DNA from: Vreelandella subglaciescola
GTDB taxonomy: Bacteria; Pseudomonadota; Gammaproteobacteria; Pseudomonadales; Halomonadaceae
DNA length: 64,000 bases
Reading direction: 5' to 3'
Assembly (NCBI RefSeq): GCF_900142895.1
Contig: NZ_LT670847.1
Location: 310,001-374,000 of the forward strand
Positions 54,647 to 62,893 of this stretch are shown here, piece by piece. The position numbers and the translations under genes were made by a program. The notes beneath the pieces were generated by a model. That model ran no database searches. It saw only the letters and a program-made list of their open reading frames with translations, and was not told where the DNA came from. The first letter of the stretch is position 1. The number at the start of each line of letters is the position of its first letter.

Positions 54647-56170
54647 ATGTCACGGCTACCGTTTTACTTGATCGTCGGGTTTTTGCTGATTGTCGGCAGC
54701 GCGATGACGGCTCATCGCCACCTGCAGTTTGAAATCCCCTGGCTACCCGGCGAACAACGCCAGGTCTGGGAGGTGGAGGCGATGATCGCCTATGATGCCG
54801 ATGACGGTCCCGTCTCGGTAGACTTTGCCCTGCCCTCGCATCAGCAAGGGTTCCGTGTGTTGACCGAAAACACCGCGTCGTCGGGCTATGGCCTGGCCTA
54901 TCAGGCCGATGAGTATGGCCGTCGTGCCAACTGGACGGTGCGTGAAGCGTCGGGTGAACAGCAGCTTTACTACTCGGTACAGATGCTGGTCGCGCCGGAA
55001 TCCCAGCCCGGCGTGCAAACGCCGCCGAAGCTGTCGGCCACCACGCCCTGGGAGCGCCCTTATGACACCGCGGCCAATCAGGTCATTGAACGTGCCTGGT
55101 CGCGCAGTGCCAATAACGCCACCTTTGCCCGCGAGCTGATCCGTGACATCAACGGCGAACAGCAGGGAGAAAACGCGCGCTTGCTGCTGACCCAGTTCGA
55201 CTCGACAGAGCTGATCGTGCGGCTTTTGCATCAGGCTGATGTCAAAGCGCGTGCGGTGAGCGGGCTGATCCTCAAGGACGGGCGCCGCCGGCAGACACTG
55301 AGCAGCTGGCTACAGGTGTTTAGCCAGGATGATCAACAATGGTGGCTGTTCAACCCTGCCACCGGCGAGCGCGGTAAGCCGGAGAATCTGCTGCTGTGGG
55401 AAGCCGGTGGCCAAGCCGTGCTGGAAGTGGAAGGCGCTAGCGACTCAGGCGTCACCTTTTCCATGCTGACACACGCTCAGCCGGCCGCCGCCGCGGTACG
55501 TAATCACCTGTCTGAAGATAGCCTGCTGAACTTCTCGATTCATAGCCTGCCGCTTGAAGAGCAGGCGCTGTTCCAGACGATTCTGCTGATTCCCATTGGT
55601 GCACTGGTCGTGGTTCTTTTGCGCGTGCTGGTCGGGGTTAAAACCTCGGGCACTTTCATGCCGGTGTTGATCGCACTGGCGTTTATCCAGACGTCGTTAA
55701 TGACGGGGCTGCTGGGCTTCCTGTTGATCGTTGCAGTGGGGCTGGTGATTCGTAACTACTTATCATATTTGAATTTATTGCTGGTAGCGAGGGTCTCGGC
55801 GGTGATTATCACCGTGATAGCGATTATTTCGATCTTCTCGGTCATTGCCTACCGCATGGGGCTTAATGCCGGACTGACAATCACCTTCTTCCCCATGATT
55901 ATTCTGGCCTGGACGATCGAGCGCATGTCGATTCTCTGGGAAGAAGAAGGCCCCAAGGAAGTGCTGATTCAGGGCGGCGGCAGCCTGATGACGGCGGTGA
56001 TCGTGTATCTGGCGATGAACAATCCCGTAGTGCGCCACATCACCTTCAACTTTTTGGGCGTGCAGCTGATTCTGATGGCGCTGATTCTGCTGTTGGGGAA
56101 TTACACCGGCTACCGTTTGCTTGAGCTGCGCCGCTTCAAACCCATTACCGACGACGAGCCTGGCGTATGA
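54647..56170 (+). CDS. Inactive transglutaminase-like protein fused to a seven-helix membrane domain
   Basis: 507 residues. One N-terminal membrane segment (about 3-22), a periplasmic domain containing a transglutaminase-like fold (about 140-290) in which the usual catalytic Cys is not seen, and six to seven membrane helices at the C-terminus (about 312-490; GALVVVLLRVLVGVKTSGTFMP). This architecture is known as inactive transglutaminase fused to 7 transmembrane helices. It overlaps the next gene by 4 bp (ATGA), so the two are translationally coupled. Confidence 0.8.
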   Translation: MSRLPFYLIVGFLLIVGSAMTAHRHLQFEIPWLPGEQRQVWEVEAMIAYDADDGPVSVDFALPSHQQGFRVLTENTASSGYGLAYQADEYGRRANWTVREASGEQQLYYSVQMLVAPESQPGVQTPPKLSATTPWERPYDTAANQVIERAWSRSANNATFARELIRDINGEQQGENARLLLTQFDSTELIVRLLHQADVKARAVSGLILKDGRRRQTLSSWLQVFSQDDQQWWLFNPATGERGKPENLLLWEAGGQAVLEVEGASDSGVTFSMLTHAQPAAAAVRNHLSEDSLLNFSIHSLPLEEQALFQTILLIPIGALVVVLLRVLVGVKTSGTFMPVLIALAFIQTSLMTGLLGFLLIVAVGLVIRNYLSYLNLLLVARVSAVIITVIAIISIFSVIAYRMGLNAGLTITFFPMIILAWTIERMSILWEEEGPKEVLIQGGGSLMTAVIVYLAMNNPVVRHITFNFLGVQLILMALILLLGNYTGYRLLELRRFKPITDDEPGV

Positions 56171-57159
56171 ACTGGCTGAAGGACTGGACCTGGCCGACGC
56201 GTCTGCGCGATAAAGGTATTATCGGCATGAACCGGCGCAACATACGCTATATCGGGCAATATAATGATCGCCGCCTGTATCCGCTGGTCGATGACAAACT
56301 GCAAACCAAGCTGCTGGCGCGCACTCACGGCGTGACCACGCCGGCACTGATCGGCACGGTCACGACCCAGTTTGAGGTCAAGCGTATTGGTGCCATGCTC
56401 AAGGACCATCAAGGCTTTGTTGTGAAGCCGGCCAAAGGCAGCGGCGGCAAGGGGATACTGGTCATTGAGAAGGCCAATGCCGAGGGCTTTTTCAAACCCA
56501 GTGGGGCGCGCCAGACCCTGACGGATATCGAACGTCACGTGTCGAACATTTTATCCGGGCTTTACTCGCTCGGCGGTTCGCCGGATGTGGCCGTGGTTGA
56601 GACGCTGATCAACTTTGAAGACAGCCTGATGGCCTACACGTACGAAGGCGTCCCTGATATCCGCGTCATCGTGTTCCAGGGCTATCCGGTCATGGCGATG
56701 ATGCGCCTTTCTACCGCCGCGTCAGACGGCAAGGCCAACCTGCACCAGGGTGCCGTGGGCGTAGGGATCGACATGGCCAGCGGCCATGCGCTGCGGGGCG
56801 TGCAGTTTGACCGCCCCTGCCACCGCCACCCGGATACCCGGCACGATCTGGCCAGTCTCGTCGTGCCCCAGTGGGATACCCTGCTTAATCTGGCAGCAAG
56901 CTGTTACGAAATGACCGGGCTGGGTTATTTGGGCACCGACATGGTGCTGGATCGCGCAGACGGCCCGATGCTGCTGGAGTTGAACGCGCGCCCGGGGCTG
57001 GCGATTCAAATGACTAACGGCGAAGGACTGCGGCGTCGGCTCGATCTGATCGAACAACAGACCGAAAAGCGTTCGCCGGAAGAGCGCGTGGCCTTTGCCC
57101 AGCACCACTTTGCCCGCCAGAGTGAGCTTGTTGAGCAGCCTGAGCCGGTGGAGGCCTAG
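56167..57159 (+). CDS. Alpha-L-glutamate ligase-like (RimK-type) ATP-grasp protein
   Basis: 330 residues. ATP-grasp motifs: FVVKPAKGSGGKGILVIEK (about 79-97), YTYEGVPDIRVIVFQG and DMVLDRADGPMLLELNARPGLAIQ with the Mg-binding Glu and Asn. The family is annotated alpha-L-glutamate ligase-related and occurs with the two preceding gene types. It should be cytoplasmic and may add amino acids to a peptide or protein handled by the membrane partners; the substrate is unknown. It overlaps the 7TM gene by 4 bp. Confidence 0.82.
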   Translation: MNWLKDWTWPTRLRDKGIIGMNRRNIRYIGQYNDRRLYPLVDDKLQTKLLARTHGVTTPALIGTVTTQFEVKRIGAMLKDHQGFVVKPAKGSGGKGILVIEKANAEGFFKPSGARQTLTDIERHVSNILSGLYSLGGSPDVAVVETLINFEDSLMAYTYEGVPDIRVIVFQGYPVMAMMRLSTAASDGKANLHQGAVGVGIDMASGHALRGVQFDRPCHRHPDTRHDLASLVVPQWDTLLNLAASCYEMTGLGYLGTDMVLDRADGPMLLELNARPGLAIQMTNGEGLRRRLDLIEQQTEKRSPEERVAFAQHHFARQSELVEQPEPVEA

Positions 57160-57213
57160 CGCCCTCTCGTTCAGGTCGTTTTTATCCGCTCGTCTTTTTC
57201 AGGTGCGCCGCCC

Positions 57214-57675
57214 ATGAGTCAATTACATACGCTGCTAGCCCAAGCCGATGCCCAGTGCCTGGCGCGCGGCGTGCGCTTTACGCCGATTCGCCGGCGTGTG
57301 CTTGAGCTTATCGCAGCGAGTGGCGGCGGCCTTAAAGCCTATGACCTGCTGGATCAGCTGTCCGTCGAGCACGCCGCCACGCGCCCGCCAACCATATACC
57401 GAGCGCTGGAGTTCTTGATCCAGCAGGGGCTTGTTCACCGCATCGAGTCACAGAATGCCTACGTGGCCTGCGCCTGCCCCGAGCACGCCCACGGTTTTCA
57501 GCTGCTGATTTGCCGCGCCTGCGGTCAGGTTGAAGAGATCCACTTCGACGAGATCAGCGAGCAGCTGGCCGCCCGCGCTGGTGATCAGGGCTTTCGCGTT
57601 GAACGCCAAACCATCGAGTTGATCGGCCTCTGTGCCCCCTGCCTCGCGCTTTCTACGCCCTCGACCCGATCTTAA
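57214..57675 (+). CDS. zur: Zinc uptake regulator Zur (Fur family)
   Basis: 153 residues. Winged helix (about 15-85; GVRFTPIRRRVLELIAASGG, then RPPTIYRALEFLIQQGLVHRIE) and a Zn-binding C-terminal domain with CRACG and LCAPC pairs. The sequence is closer to Zur than to Fur: it has CACPEHAHGFQLLICRACGQVEEI. In the repressed state Zur blocks zinc uptake and zinc-sparing genes. hisI follows 13 bp later and yidD overlaps hisI, so zur leads a three-gene run. Confidence 0.88.
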   Translation: MSQLHTLLAQADAQCLARGVRFTPIRRRVLELIAASGGGLKAYDLLDQLSVEHAATRPPTIYRALEFLIQQGLVHRIESQNAYVACACPEHAHGFQLLICRACGQVEEIHFDEISEQLAARAGDQGFRVERQTIELIGLCAPCLALSTPSTRS

Positions 57676-57688
57676 AGCGAGCCGAACC

Positions 57689-58156
57689 ATGTCACACGTT
57701 GAAAAAGACCCCGCCAATACGCTGTTCAAGCGGCTAGAAAGCGCCCTGCCCGATGACCGCCTTCCGGCCGCGGCCGACCTGCTGGACGCGGTCAAGTTCA
57801 ATGCCGACGGATTGATTCCTGCGATTGCCCAGCAGCACGATAGCGGCGAGGTGCTGATGATGGCGTGGATGAACCCTGAAGCGCTGGATGAGACCCTGCG
57901 CACGGGGCGCGTGTGCTACTTTTCGCGCTCGCGGGGAAAGCTCTGGCGCAAGGGTGAGTCGTCCGGCCAGCAGCAGCATTTGAAGGCCGCCGCGCTCGAC
58001 TGCGATGGCGATACCCTGCTGCTGCAGGTGGAGCAAACGGGCGCCGCCTGTCACAGCGGCCGGCGCAGCTGCTTCTATGTGGACGTGACCGCACAGCCGC
58101 GTATTACCAGCGCCCCGCTGATTGACCCTGAAAGCCTCTACGGCGGCAAGGCGTGA
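57689..58156 (+). CDS. hisI: Phosphoribosyl-AMP cyclohydrolase HisI
   Basis: 155 residues from ATG 57689; an open frame extends upstream inside zur and is not used. Conserved motifs MAWMNPEALDETLRTGRVCYFSRSR and the metal-binding cysteines in LDCDGD and ACHSGRRSCF are complete. It opens the purine ring of phosphoribosyl-AMP in histidine synthesis. No hisE neighbour is present; placement directly after zur suggests a second, zinc-regulated copy like the HisI2 paralogues known from other proteobacteria. It overlaps yidD by 4 bp. Confidence 0.9.
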   Translation: MSHVEKDPANTLFKRLESALPDDRLPAAADLLDAVKFNADGLIPAIAQQHDSGEVLMMAWMNPEALDETLRTGRVCYFSRSRGKLWRKGESSGQQQHLKAAALDCDGDTLLLQVEQTGAACHSGRRSCFYVDVTAQPRITSAPLIDPESLYGGKA

Positions 58157-58452
58157 AACGCCTGCTGAGCCGCGGTTTGGCCGGGCTGCTGGTGGCGCTG
58201 GTGCGGGTGTACCAGTGGGTGATAAGCCCCGTTCTCGGGCCGCGCTGCCGCTTCTGGCCGAGCTGCAGCGCCTACACGATAGAAGCCTTGCAGGTGCACG
58301 GGCCGCTGAAAGGCGCAGCGATGGCGGTCAAACGCATTGGCCGCTGCCACCCCGGCAGCGACGGTGGGCTAGACCCGGTACCGGGCGGCCCCAGCGAGAC
58401 GCTTTGCCGGGAAGATCCCGAACTCGGCGACAATTTTCGTCCGCGCGATTAA
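58153..58452 (+). CDS. yidD: Membrane protein insertion efficiency factor YidD
   Basis: 99 residues with GTG start at 58153 inside the hisI stop (GTGA). Signature RVYQWVISPVLGPRCRFWPSCSAYTIEAL with three conserved cysteines and AVKRIGRCHPG. It assists YidC-dependent insertion. Unusually, it is not in the rpmH-rnpA-yidD-yidC cluster. It converges on the DUF938 gene with a 4-bp overlap. Confidence 0.93.
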   Translation: MKRLLSRGLAGLLVALVRVYQWVISPVLGPRCRFWPSCSAYTIEALQVHGPLKGAAMAVKRIGRCHPGSDGGLDPVPGGPSETLCREDPELGDNFRPRD

Positions 58453-59093
58453 CGCGCACCGCGACGAAAGATCACGCTCAGGTTGTTGGCCGGCATTTCA
58501 ATCACCCGCTCAAGCAGCAAACCATTAGCGGCGGCCTCGGCCTCAACGCGTTCCAGATCGCGCAGACCCCAGGACGAATCGCGGGCTTTCAGATCGGTAT
58601 CAAACGCCTGATTGCTGGGAGCGGTGTGCTGGCCGCCCCGCCGGTACGGGCCGTAAAGAAACAGCACGCCATTATCGCTCAAGTATTCGTTGGCCTGCCG
58701 CATCAGCGTTTGGGTGACCTGCCAGGGCGAAATGTGAATCAGGTTGATAGCCACGATGGCGTCGAACGCTGCCGCCTGCCACTCGGCTGGCCAGCGGGTA
58801 ATCACGTTCAGCTCTGCCGGTGCCAGCAGATTTTCGATTAGCGTGCTTTCTTGCCAGGCGCGGGTGGAGGCCAGCGCAGCGGGATTGGTATCGCTTGGCT
58901 GCCACTGCCAGCCGGGCATGGCTTGGGCAAAGTGCATACCGTGCTCGCCGCTCCCGCTGGCCAGTTCCAGCACACGGGCCTGAGGCGGAAGATGCTCGCG
59001 CAGCACCGCCAGAATCGGGTCGCGATTACGCGCCGCAGCGGGGCTTTGCAGCCGCTGATCATCAGATGCTGACATGGTTTGGACTCGCGTCAT
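58449..59093 (-). CDS. DUF938 SAM-dependent methyltransferase
   Basis: 214 residues (or 208 from the ATG at 59075, MSASDDQR). The family is marked by RNRDPILAVLREHLP, the SAM-binding motif VLELASGSGEHGMHFAQAMP and YGPYRRGGQHTAPSNQAFDTDLKARD. Function unknown. It follows sufE by 4 bp on the same strand, suggesting co-transcription. Confidence 0.88.
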   Translation of the reverse strand: MTRVQTMSASDDQRLQSPAAARNRDPILAVLREHLPPQARVLELASGSGEHGMHFAQAMPGWQWQPSDTNPAALASTRAWQESTLIENLLAPAELNVITRWPAEWQAAAFDAIVAINLIHISPWQVTQTLMRQANEYLSDNGVLFLYGPYRRGGQHTAPSNQAFDTDLKARDSSWGLRDLERVEAEAAANGLLLERVIEMPANNLSVIFRRGAR

Positions 59094-59097
59094 GCGG

Positions 59098-59520
59098 TTA
59101 GCTTGAGCTCGCTGTTTCTTGCTCGGCGACTCGGTATATCGTCTTCAGCATGGCATTCAGCCCGTTGCTGCGCGTGGGCGACAAGTGCTTGTCGAGCCCC
59201 AGGTCGGCCAGAAAATGCGGCTCTGAAGCGCGGATTTCCGCCGCCGTACGCTCGCTGTAGATGCGTAGCAGCACGCCGATCAGCCCCGATACAATCGCGG
59301 CATCCGAGGTGGCGTAAAACGTCAGCGTATCGCCCTGGATGTCGTGGTTCATCCAGACGTTGGACTGACATCCCCTGATTTTGTAGCCATCGATTTTCCA
59401 CGCGTCGGGAAACGCCGGCAGCTGTTTGCCCATATCAATAATGTATTGATAGCGATCCATCCAGTTATCAAATATCTCAAACTCTTCGATGAGCTCTTGC
59501 TGAGCCTGTTCAACGCTCAT
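59098..59520 (-). CDS. sufE: Cysteine desulfuration protein SufE
   Basis: 140 residues. The sulfur-accepting Cys51 lies in KIRGCQSNVW, and YQYIIDMGKQLP is typical. SufE takes persulfide sulfur from SufS and stimulates it for iron-sulfur cluster assembly. No sufBCDS genes are here, so it is a stand-alone sufE. It may be the csdE paralogue; the sequence does not separate the two clearly. DUF938 lies downstream after 4 bp. Confidence 0.9.
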   Translation of the reverse strand: MSVEQAQQELIEEFEIFDNWMDRYQYIIDMGKQLPAFPDAWKIDGYKIRGCQSNVWMNHDIQGDTLTFYATSDAAIVSGLIGVLLRIYSERTAAEIRASEPHFLADLGLDKHLSPTRSNGLNAMLKTIYRVAEQETASSS

Positions 59521-59598
59521 GGCGAGTCCTTTTTCGTCGGGTGAATTATAGCCCCTATTATACCGCGTTAGCCCGCGGGTGAAACGTTGGTCTCTTGT

Positions 59599-60735
59599 TC
59601 AATGCGGTGGTTCCGTACGACTTAAACGATGGCGCTGCTGCTCGGTGTGCCAGCGCGCATCTTCGGTATGCAGATAGCGCGACGTGGTATCAAGCCGCGA
59701 ATGACGCGCACTTTCGGCCAGATAGTGCAGGTTGATGCCGGCCTGCGCCTGATGGGTGATCGAGGTATGGCGCAGCCAGTGGGGGGTTGCCCGGCGCAGC
59801 GTGTGTACGTGCGCCGGCTCGCCGTTTTCTTCCTCCAGTGCAACGGCGGCACGGTTGAAGGCCTGGCGTATCAGTCGGTAAAGCTGGTTGTCGCCAATCT
59901 CGCGCTGCCCGTCCAGCGCACGGATCAGCGGCGTGGGCTCCTCGTGGCCGGGCATTGCGGTAAGCCCGAGCGTCGCTCGCCACTGGCTCAGGCACTCAAG
60001 AAAGTCTTCCGGCACCGGCACGTCGGCCTGCTTGCCACCCTTGCCCACCACCCGCCACCAGATGCGCCCCTCGCGGCTAAAAAAGTCGTCCATGCGCGCG
60101 GTGGCCATTTCGCTGACGCGCGGCGCAAGCAGATAGGCAAAGCCAAACACAAAACACAGTCGTTTCCGCTCGTAGCGTTGGCGCGGGGTGACGTCTTCAC
60201 TCTGCGGGCGATTAAGCCACTGCCAGAACCAGTCCCACAGTTCGCCTTCCAGGTAGCGCTCGACCCGCATTTGCTGATTATTGAGCCGCCGCGATTTGTC
60301 GCGCATCAGTCGAAATGGATTGTGCCGCACCCACCCCGCCTCCACCAGCCAGCTGAACAGCCCCTGCAGGATGACCAGCGCTTGCCGGCGGCTGGCCGGC
60401 GACAGTGCCCCGCGAAACGGCCGCCAGTCGGGGTGATTTTCAGGGCGGCTGGGGCCGGTCCACGCGACGGGCGGAGCAGCCAGAAATGCCTCAAAGCGGC
60501 GCAGCGCCTCACGGTCAACGTCATGCAGGTAGGCGCCCTGCTCTTCAAGCCACAGCAACAGCCGCTTCGCCTCGCGCCGGTAAGCGCGCAGCGTTTGCGG
60601 GCTGTCCTGGTACTCGGCAAGCCAGTGGGCAACGGCGTCGGCGTCGCTTTCGGCCTGAATGCGCACGTCAGTGGGAGCGGCGTCACCAAGCCTGGCAGGC
60701 ATAGGGGGCGCTGGTTGAAGCGGTGCTTGCGTCAT
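59599..60735 (-). CDS. Tyrosine recombinase (XerC/D-like integrase)
   Basis: 378 residues from ATG 60735, with GAGGAAACCCC upstream. An N-terminal SAM-like core-binding domain (about 30-150) precedes the catalytic domain. All catalytic residues are present: Arg206 (LLAPRVSEM), Lys232 or 235 (GKGGKQADVPV), His319 and Arg322 (HWLRHTSITH), His345 and the nucleophile Tyr354 (SARHSRLDTTSRYLH). It is not XerC or XerD by context, and no prophage or integron genes surround it. It is divergent from a KfrA-like gene across a 180-bp gap with a palindrome. Confidence 0.88.
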   Translation of the reverse strand: MTQAPLQPAPPMPARLGDAAPTDVRIQAESDADAVAHWLAEYQDSPQTLRAYRREAKRLLLWLEEQGAYLHDVDREALRRFEAFLAAPPVAWTGPSRPENHPDWRPFRGALSPASRRQALVILQGLFSWLVEAGWVRHNPFRLMRDKSRRLNNQQMRVERYLEGELWDWFWQWLNRPQSEDVTPRQRYERKRLCFVFGFAYLLAPRVSEMATARMDDFFSREGRIWWRVVGKGGKQADVPVPEDFLECLSQWRATLGLTAMPGHEEPTPLIRALDGQREIGDNQLYRLIRQAFNRAAVALEEENGEPAHVHTLRRATPHWLRHTSITHQAQAGINLHYLAESARHSRLDTTSRYLHTEDARWHTEQQRHRLSRTEPPH

Positions 60736-60828
60736 GGGGTTTCCTCCGTGCCTGAGTGTGACGCTACACACCACAAAACTCAAGATAAGGCGGGTAATCT
60801 TGAATTTATGGATCATTTAATAAATAAA

Positions 60829-60852
60829 ATTACGTAATACGTATTATGTAAT
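60829..60852. promoter_or_regulatory. 24-bp near-perfect palindrome between integrase and kfrA-like gene
   Basis: ATTACGTAATAC (60829-60840) and GTATTATGTAAT (60841-60852) are reverse complements except for one base. It sits in an AT-rich stretch 64 bp upstream of the KfrA-like start and 94 bp upstream of the recombinase start. This would suit an autoregulatory operator for the KfrA-like protein; KfrA-type proteins are known to bind near their own promoters. Confidence 0.65.
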
Positions 60853-60915
60853 AATTGCTTTTTGCCTTTACTGCGCTGACAATGCGGCATCAATACGGCA
60901 AGCAAGGAGTTCGTA

Positions 60916-61992
60916 ATGGCGCGCAGCGGCATACAGTACGCTGACGTTCAGCAGGCGATTGATGCGCTATTGACGCGGGGCGATGCGCCCAGCGTGCAGC
61001 GCATTCGCGAAGTGCTGGGCACGGGAAGTTTCACCACCATCAGCGAGCACTTTCGCCATTGGCGTAATGAGCGCGAGCAGAACCGCGACGTGCCCCCGCC
61101 CAAGGGCGTACCCGAGGCCGTGGCAACGCTGGCAACCGATATGTGGCGCCAGGCGCAGGAGGTGGCCAACGAAGGGCTGGTCCACTATCGCGAAGAGGCC
61201 AACCGCAAGGTGGAAGCGGCGCAGGACGAGGTATTGCAGGCCACGCGGGAGGCAGGAGACGCCGCACAGCGCGAATGCGCGCTGGCCGAGCATCTTCACC
61301 ACCGCGAAGAACGCATGGAAGCCCTCGGTGCGCAGCTGGCCGATAGCCAGGCGCAGCAAAGCGCCCTGTTGGCGCGGTGTAACAACGCGGAGCAGGACAG
61401 TGCAGCATGGGCGAAGGATGTCGGAAGATTAAAAACGCGCCTTGAGCAGCAGACCAGCGAACACGCCCAGCAGCGCGAGACCGAGCGTGGCCTGTTTGGC
61501 CAACAGCTCGGCGAAGAACAGCAGCGCAACGAGGCAACCGAGGGCAAGCTGTTGGCCCTGCTGGATAGCGTGCGCCAGGAGCGCGCCGATGACGACAAGG
61601 CGCAGCGTAAACGCACTCAGCAGCTGCAGGCGCGCCTTGAATCAGCCAGCGAAGAAGGTCGGGAAAGCCGGCGCGAGCTCAAGGCCGCCGAAGAGACTCA
61701 GGCGCAATGGCAGCGCCGCTACGAGCAAGCAGAAAATGAAGCACGCGCTCAGCACGAGACTGTTTTGCAGCACCGCCGCGAGGCAGAAGCCCTGCACGAA
61801 CGGCTGCTTCGCGCCGAGCGTACGCTTGATGCCGAGCGCGAACAGCGGATTCAGGAAGCCGACTGGCAGGTCAGCCTGAGCCAGCGCCTGGACGCGTTGC
61901 AGCAGCAGGTAGCAACGTTGCCCGCCACAGCGCCTGAAAATGATGATGACAAGCCGGCGGAAGATCATTCAGACAGCCCGCCCAAAACGTAA
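60916..61992 (+). CDS. KfrA-like DNA-binding coiled-coil protein
   Basis: 358 residues. The N-terminal domain (1-120; IQYADVQQAIDALLTRGD, then PSVQRIREVLGTGSFTTISEHF) matches the KfrA DNA-binding domain of plasmid proteins (PF11740); the rest to about residue 330 is a long alpha-helical, Glu/Gln/Arg-rich coiled coil. KfrA is a plasmid-stability and autorepressor protein; chromosomal copies beside a recombinase are of unknown role. AAGGAGT precedes the ATG. A strong hairpin overlaps the stop. Confidence 0.82.
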   Translation: MARSGIQYADVQQAIDALLTRGDAPSVQRIREVLGTGSFTTISEHFRHWRNEREQNRDVPPPKGVPEAVATLATDMWRQAQEVANEGLVHYREEANRKVEAAQDEVLQATREAGDAAQRECALAEHLHHREERMEALGAQLADSQAQQSALLARCNNAEQDSAAWAKDVGRLKTRLEQQTSEHAQQRETERGLFGQQLGEEQQRNEATEGKLLALLDSVRQERADDDKAQRKRTQQLQARLESASEEGRESRRELKAAEETQAQWQRRYEQAENEARAQHETVLQHRREAEALHERLLRAERTLDAEREQRIQEADWQVSLSQRLDALQQQVATLPATAPENDDDKPAEDHSDSPPKT

Positions 61993-61993
61993 A

Positions 61994-62017
61994 ACGCCCC
62001 GCTTTTTAGCGGGGCGT
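61994..62017 (-). terminator. Terminator between the KfrA-like gene and nfuA
   Basis: A 10-bp stem ACGCCCCGCT/AGCGGGGCGT with a TTTT loop. On the minus strand it is followed by TTTT, making it the nfuA terminator; on the plus strand the T-tract is missing, although it may stop transcripts from the KfrA-like gene as well. Confidence 0.8.
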
Positions 62018-62049
62018 GGGATTAATACGGGTGAAGCTAACGCTCGGCG

Positions 62050-62697
62050 TTACTGATAGTAGGCGTTGGTGGTGTCGGTGTGGTCGGTGACGTCGCGGAT
62101 ACCGCCAAGCTCGGGGATGCGCTCCATCAAGGTGCGCTCGACGCCGTGCTTGAGCGTGATGTCTACCGCCGCGCAGCCCTGACAGCCGCCGCCAAAGGAA
62201 AGCACGGCGACGTTTTCATCGGCGAGCTCAACCAGCCCGACTTCACCGCCGTGGGCGGCAAGCCCGGGGTTGATCTCGCTGTAAAGTACGTAGTTGACGC
62301 GGTCTTCCAGCGGGCTGTCGGCGTTGACCTTGGGCATCTTGGCGTTGGGCGCCTTGATGGTCAGCTGGCCACCCATGCGGTCGGCGTTGAAATCAACCAC
62401 GGCTTCATCGAGAAACGCGAGGCTGTTCTTGTCGAGCAACACGTTGATTTTTTCCAGCTCAAGCAGTTTGTCGGTGGGCTCTTCTTCACCCGGGCGGCAG
62501 TAGGCCAGGCAGGTTTCTGCATAAGGCGTACCCGGCTGGGTGATGAAGATACGCACGGCAATACCTTCAACATCCTGTTTTTCAAGCAGTTCGGCCAAGT
62601 ATTCCTGAGCGCTCGGGGTAATCTCGATACCCTTCTTTTCTTCGTCAGCGGCACCCTGCTGTGTTTGGGCGTCTTTCTCTTCAACGGTCGTAGTCAT
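62050..62697 (-). CDS. nfuA: Fe-S biogenesis protein NfuA
   Basis: 215 residues. A degenerate A-type domain (about 25-115; [16 protein letters not shown]) is followed by a Nfu domain with the cluster-binding CxxC ([13 protein letters not shown], Cys172 and Cys175). E. coli NfuA has 191 residues; the extra length is an acidic N-terminal stretch ([17 protein letters not shown]). It delivers [4Fe-4S] clusters under stress. AGGAGTAAAG upstream of ATG 62697 fits as ribosome-binding site. The IS insertion lies upstream. Confidence 0.95.
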   Translation of the reverse strand: MTTTVEEKDAQTQQGAADEEKKGIEITPSAQEYLAELLEKQDVEGIAVRIFITQPGTPYAETCLAYCRPGEEEPTDKLLELEKINVLLDKNSLAFLDEAVVDFNADRMGGQLTIKAPNAKMPKVNADSPLEDRVNYVLYSEINPGLAAHGGEVGLVELADENVAVLSFGGGCQGCAAVDITLKHGVERTLMERIPELGGIRDVTDHTDTTNAYYQ

Positions 62698-62893
62698 GGT
62701 GCTTTACTCCTCACGTGGCAGCGGTGCTGCGCACTGCGAAAATTAGTTACCGTTATGGTAAGCAAAACCGGCCGCTGACACAATCCTGAGCGTTTTACTC
62801 GGCTTTGGCAGGGCAATCGCATGACCTGAATCGTTCGTATTTGAATCCTGTCGCGTGAACAGGTATAGCTGGGGCTTTGGTCAACGATTCCTT
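62698..62893. promoter_or_regulatory. nfuA promoter region and left end of the insertion sequence
   Basis: This 196-bp gap contains the nfuA promoter and the left end of the ISAs1-family element, whose exact boundary I cannot place. CAGGGCAATCG starting at 62809 is a possible terminal repeat, because CAGGG is a known end of this family, but the right end is outside the window. Confidence 0.35.
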
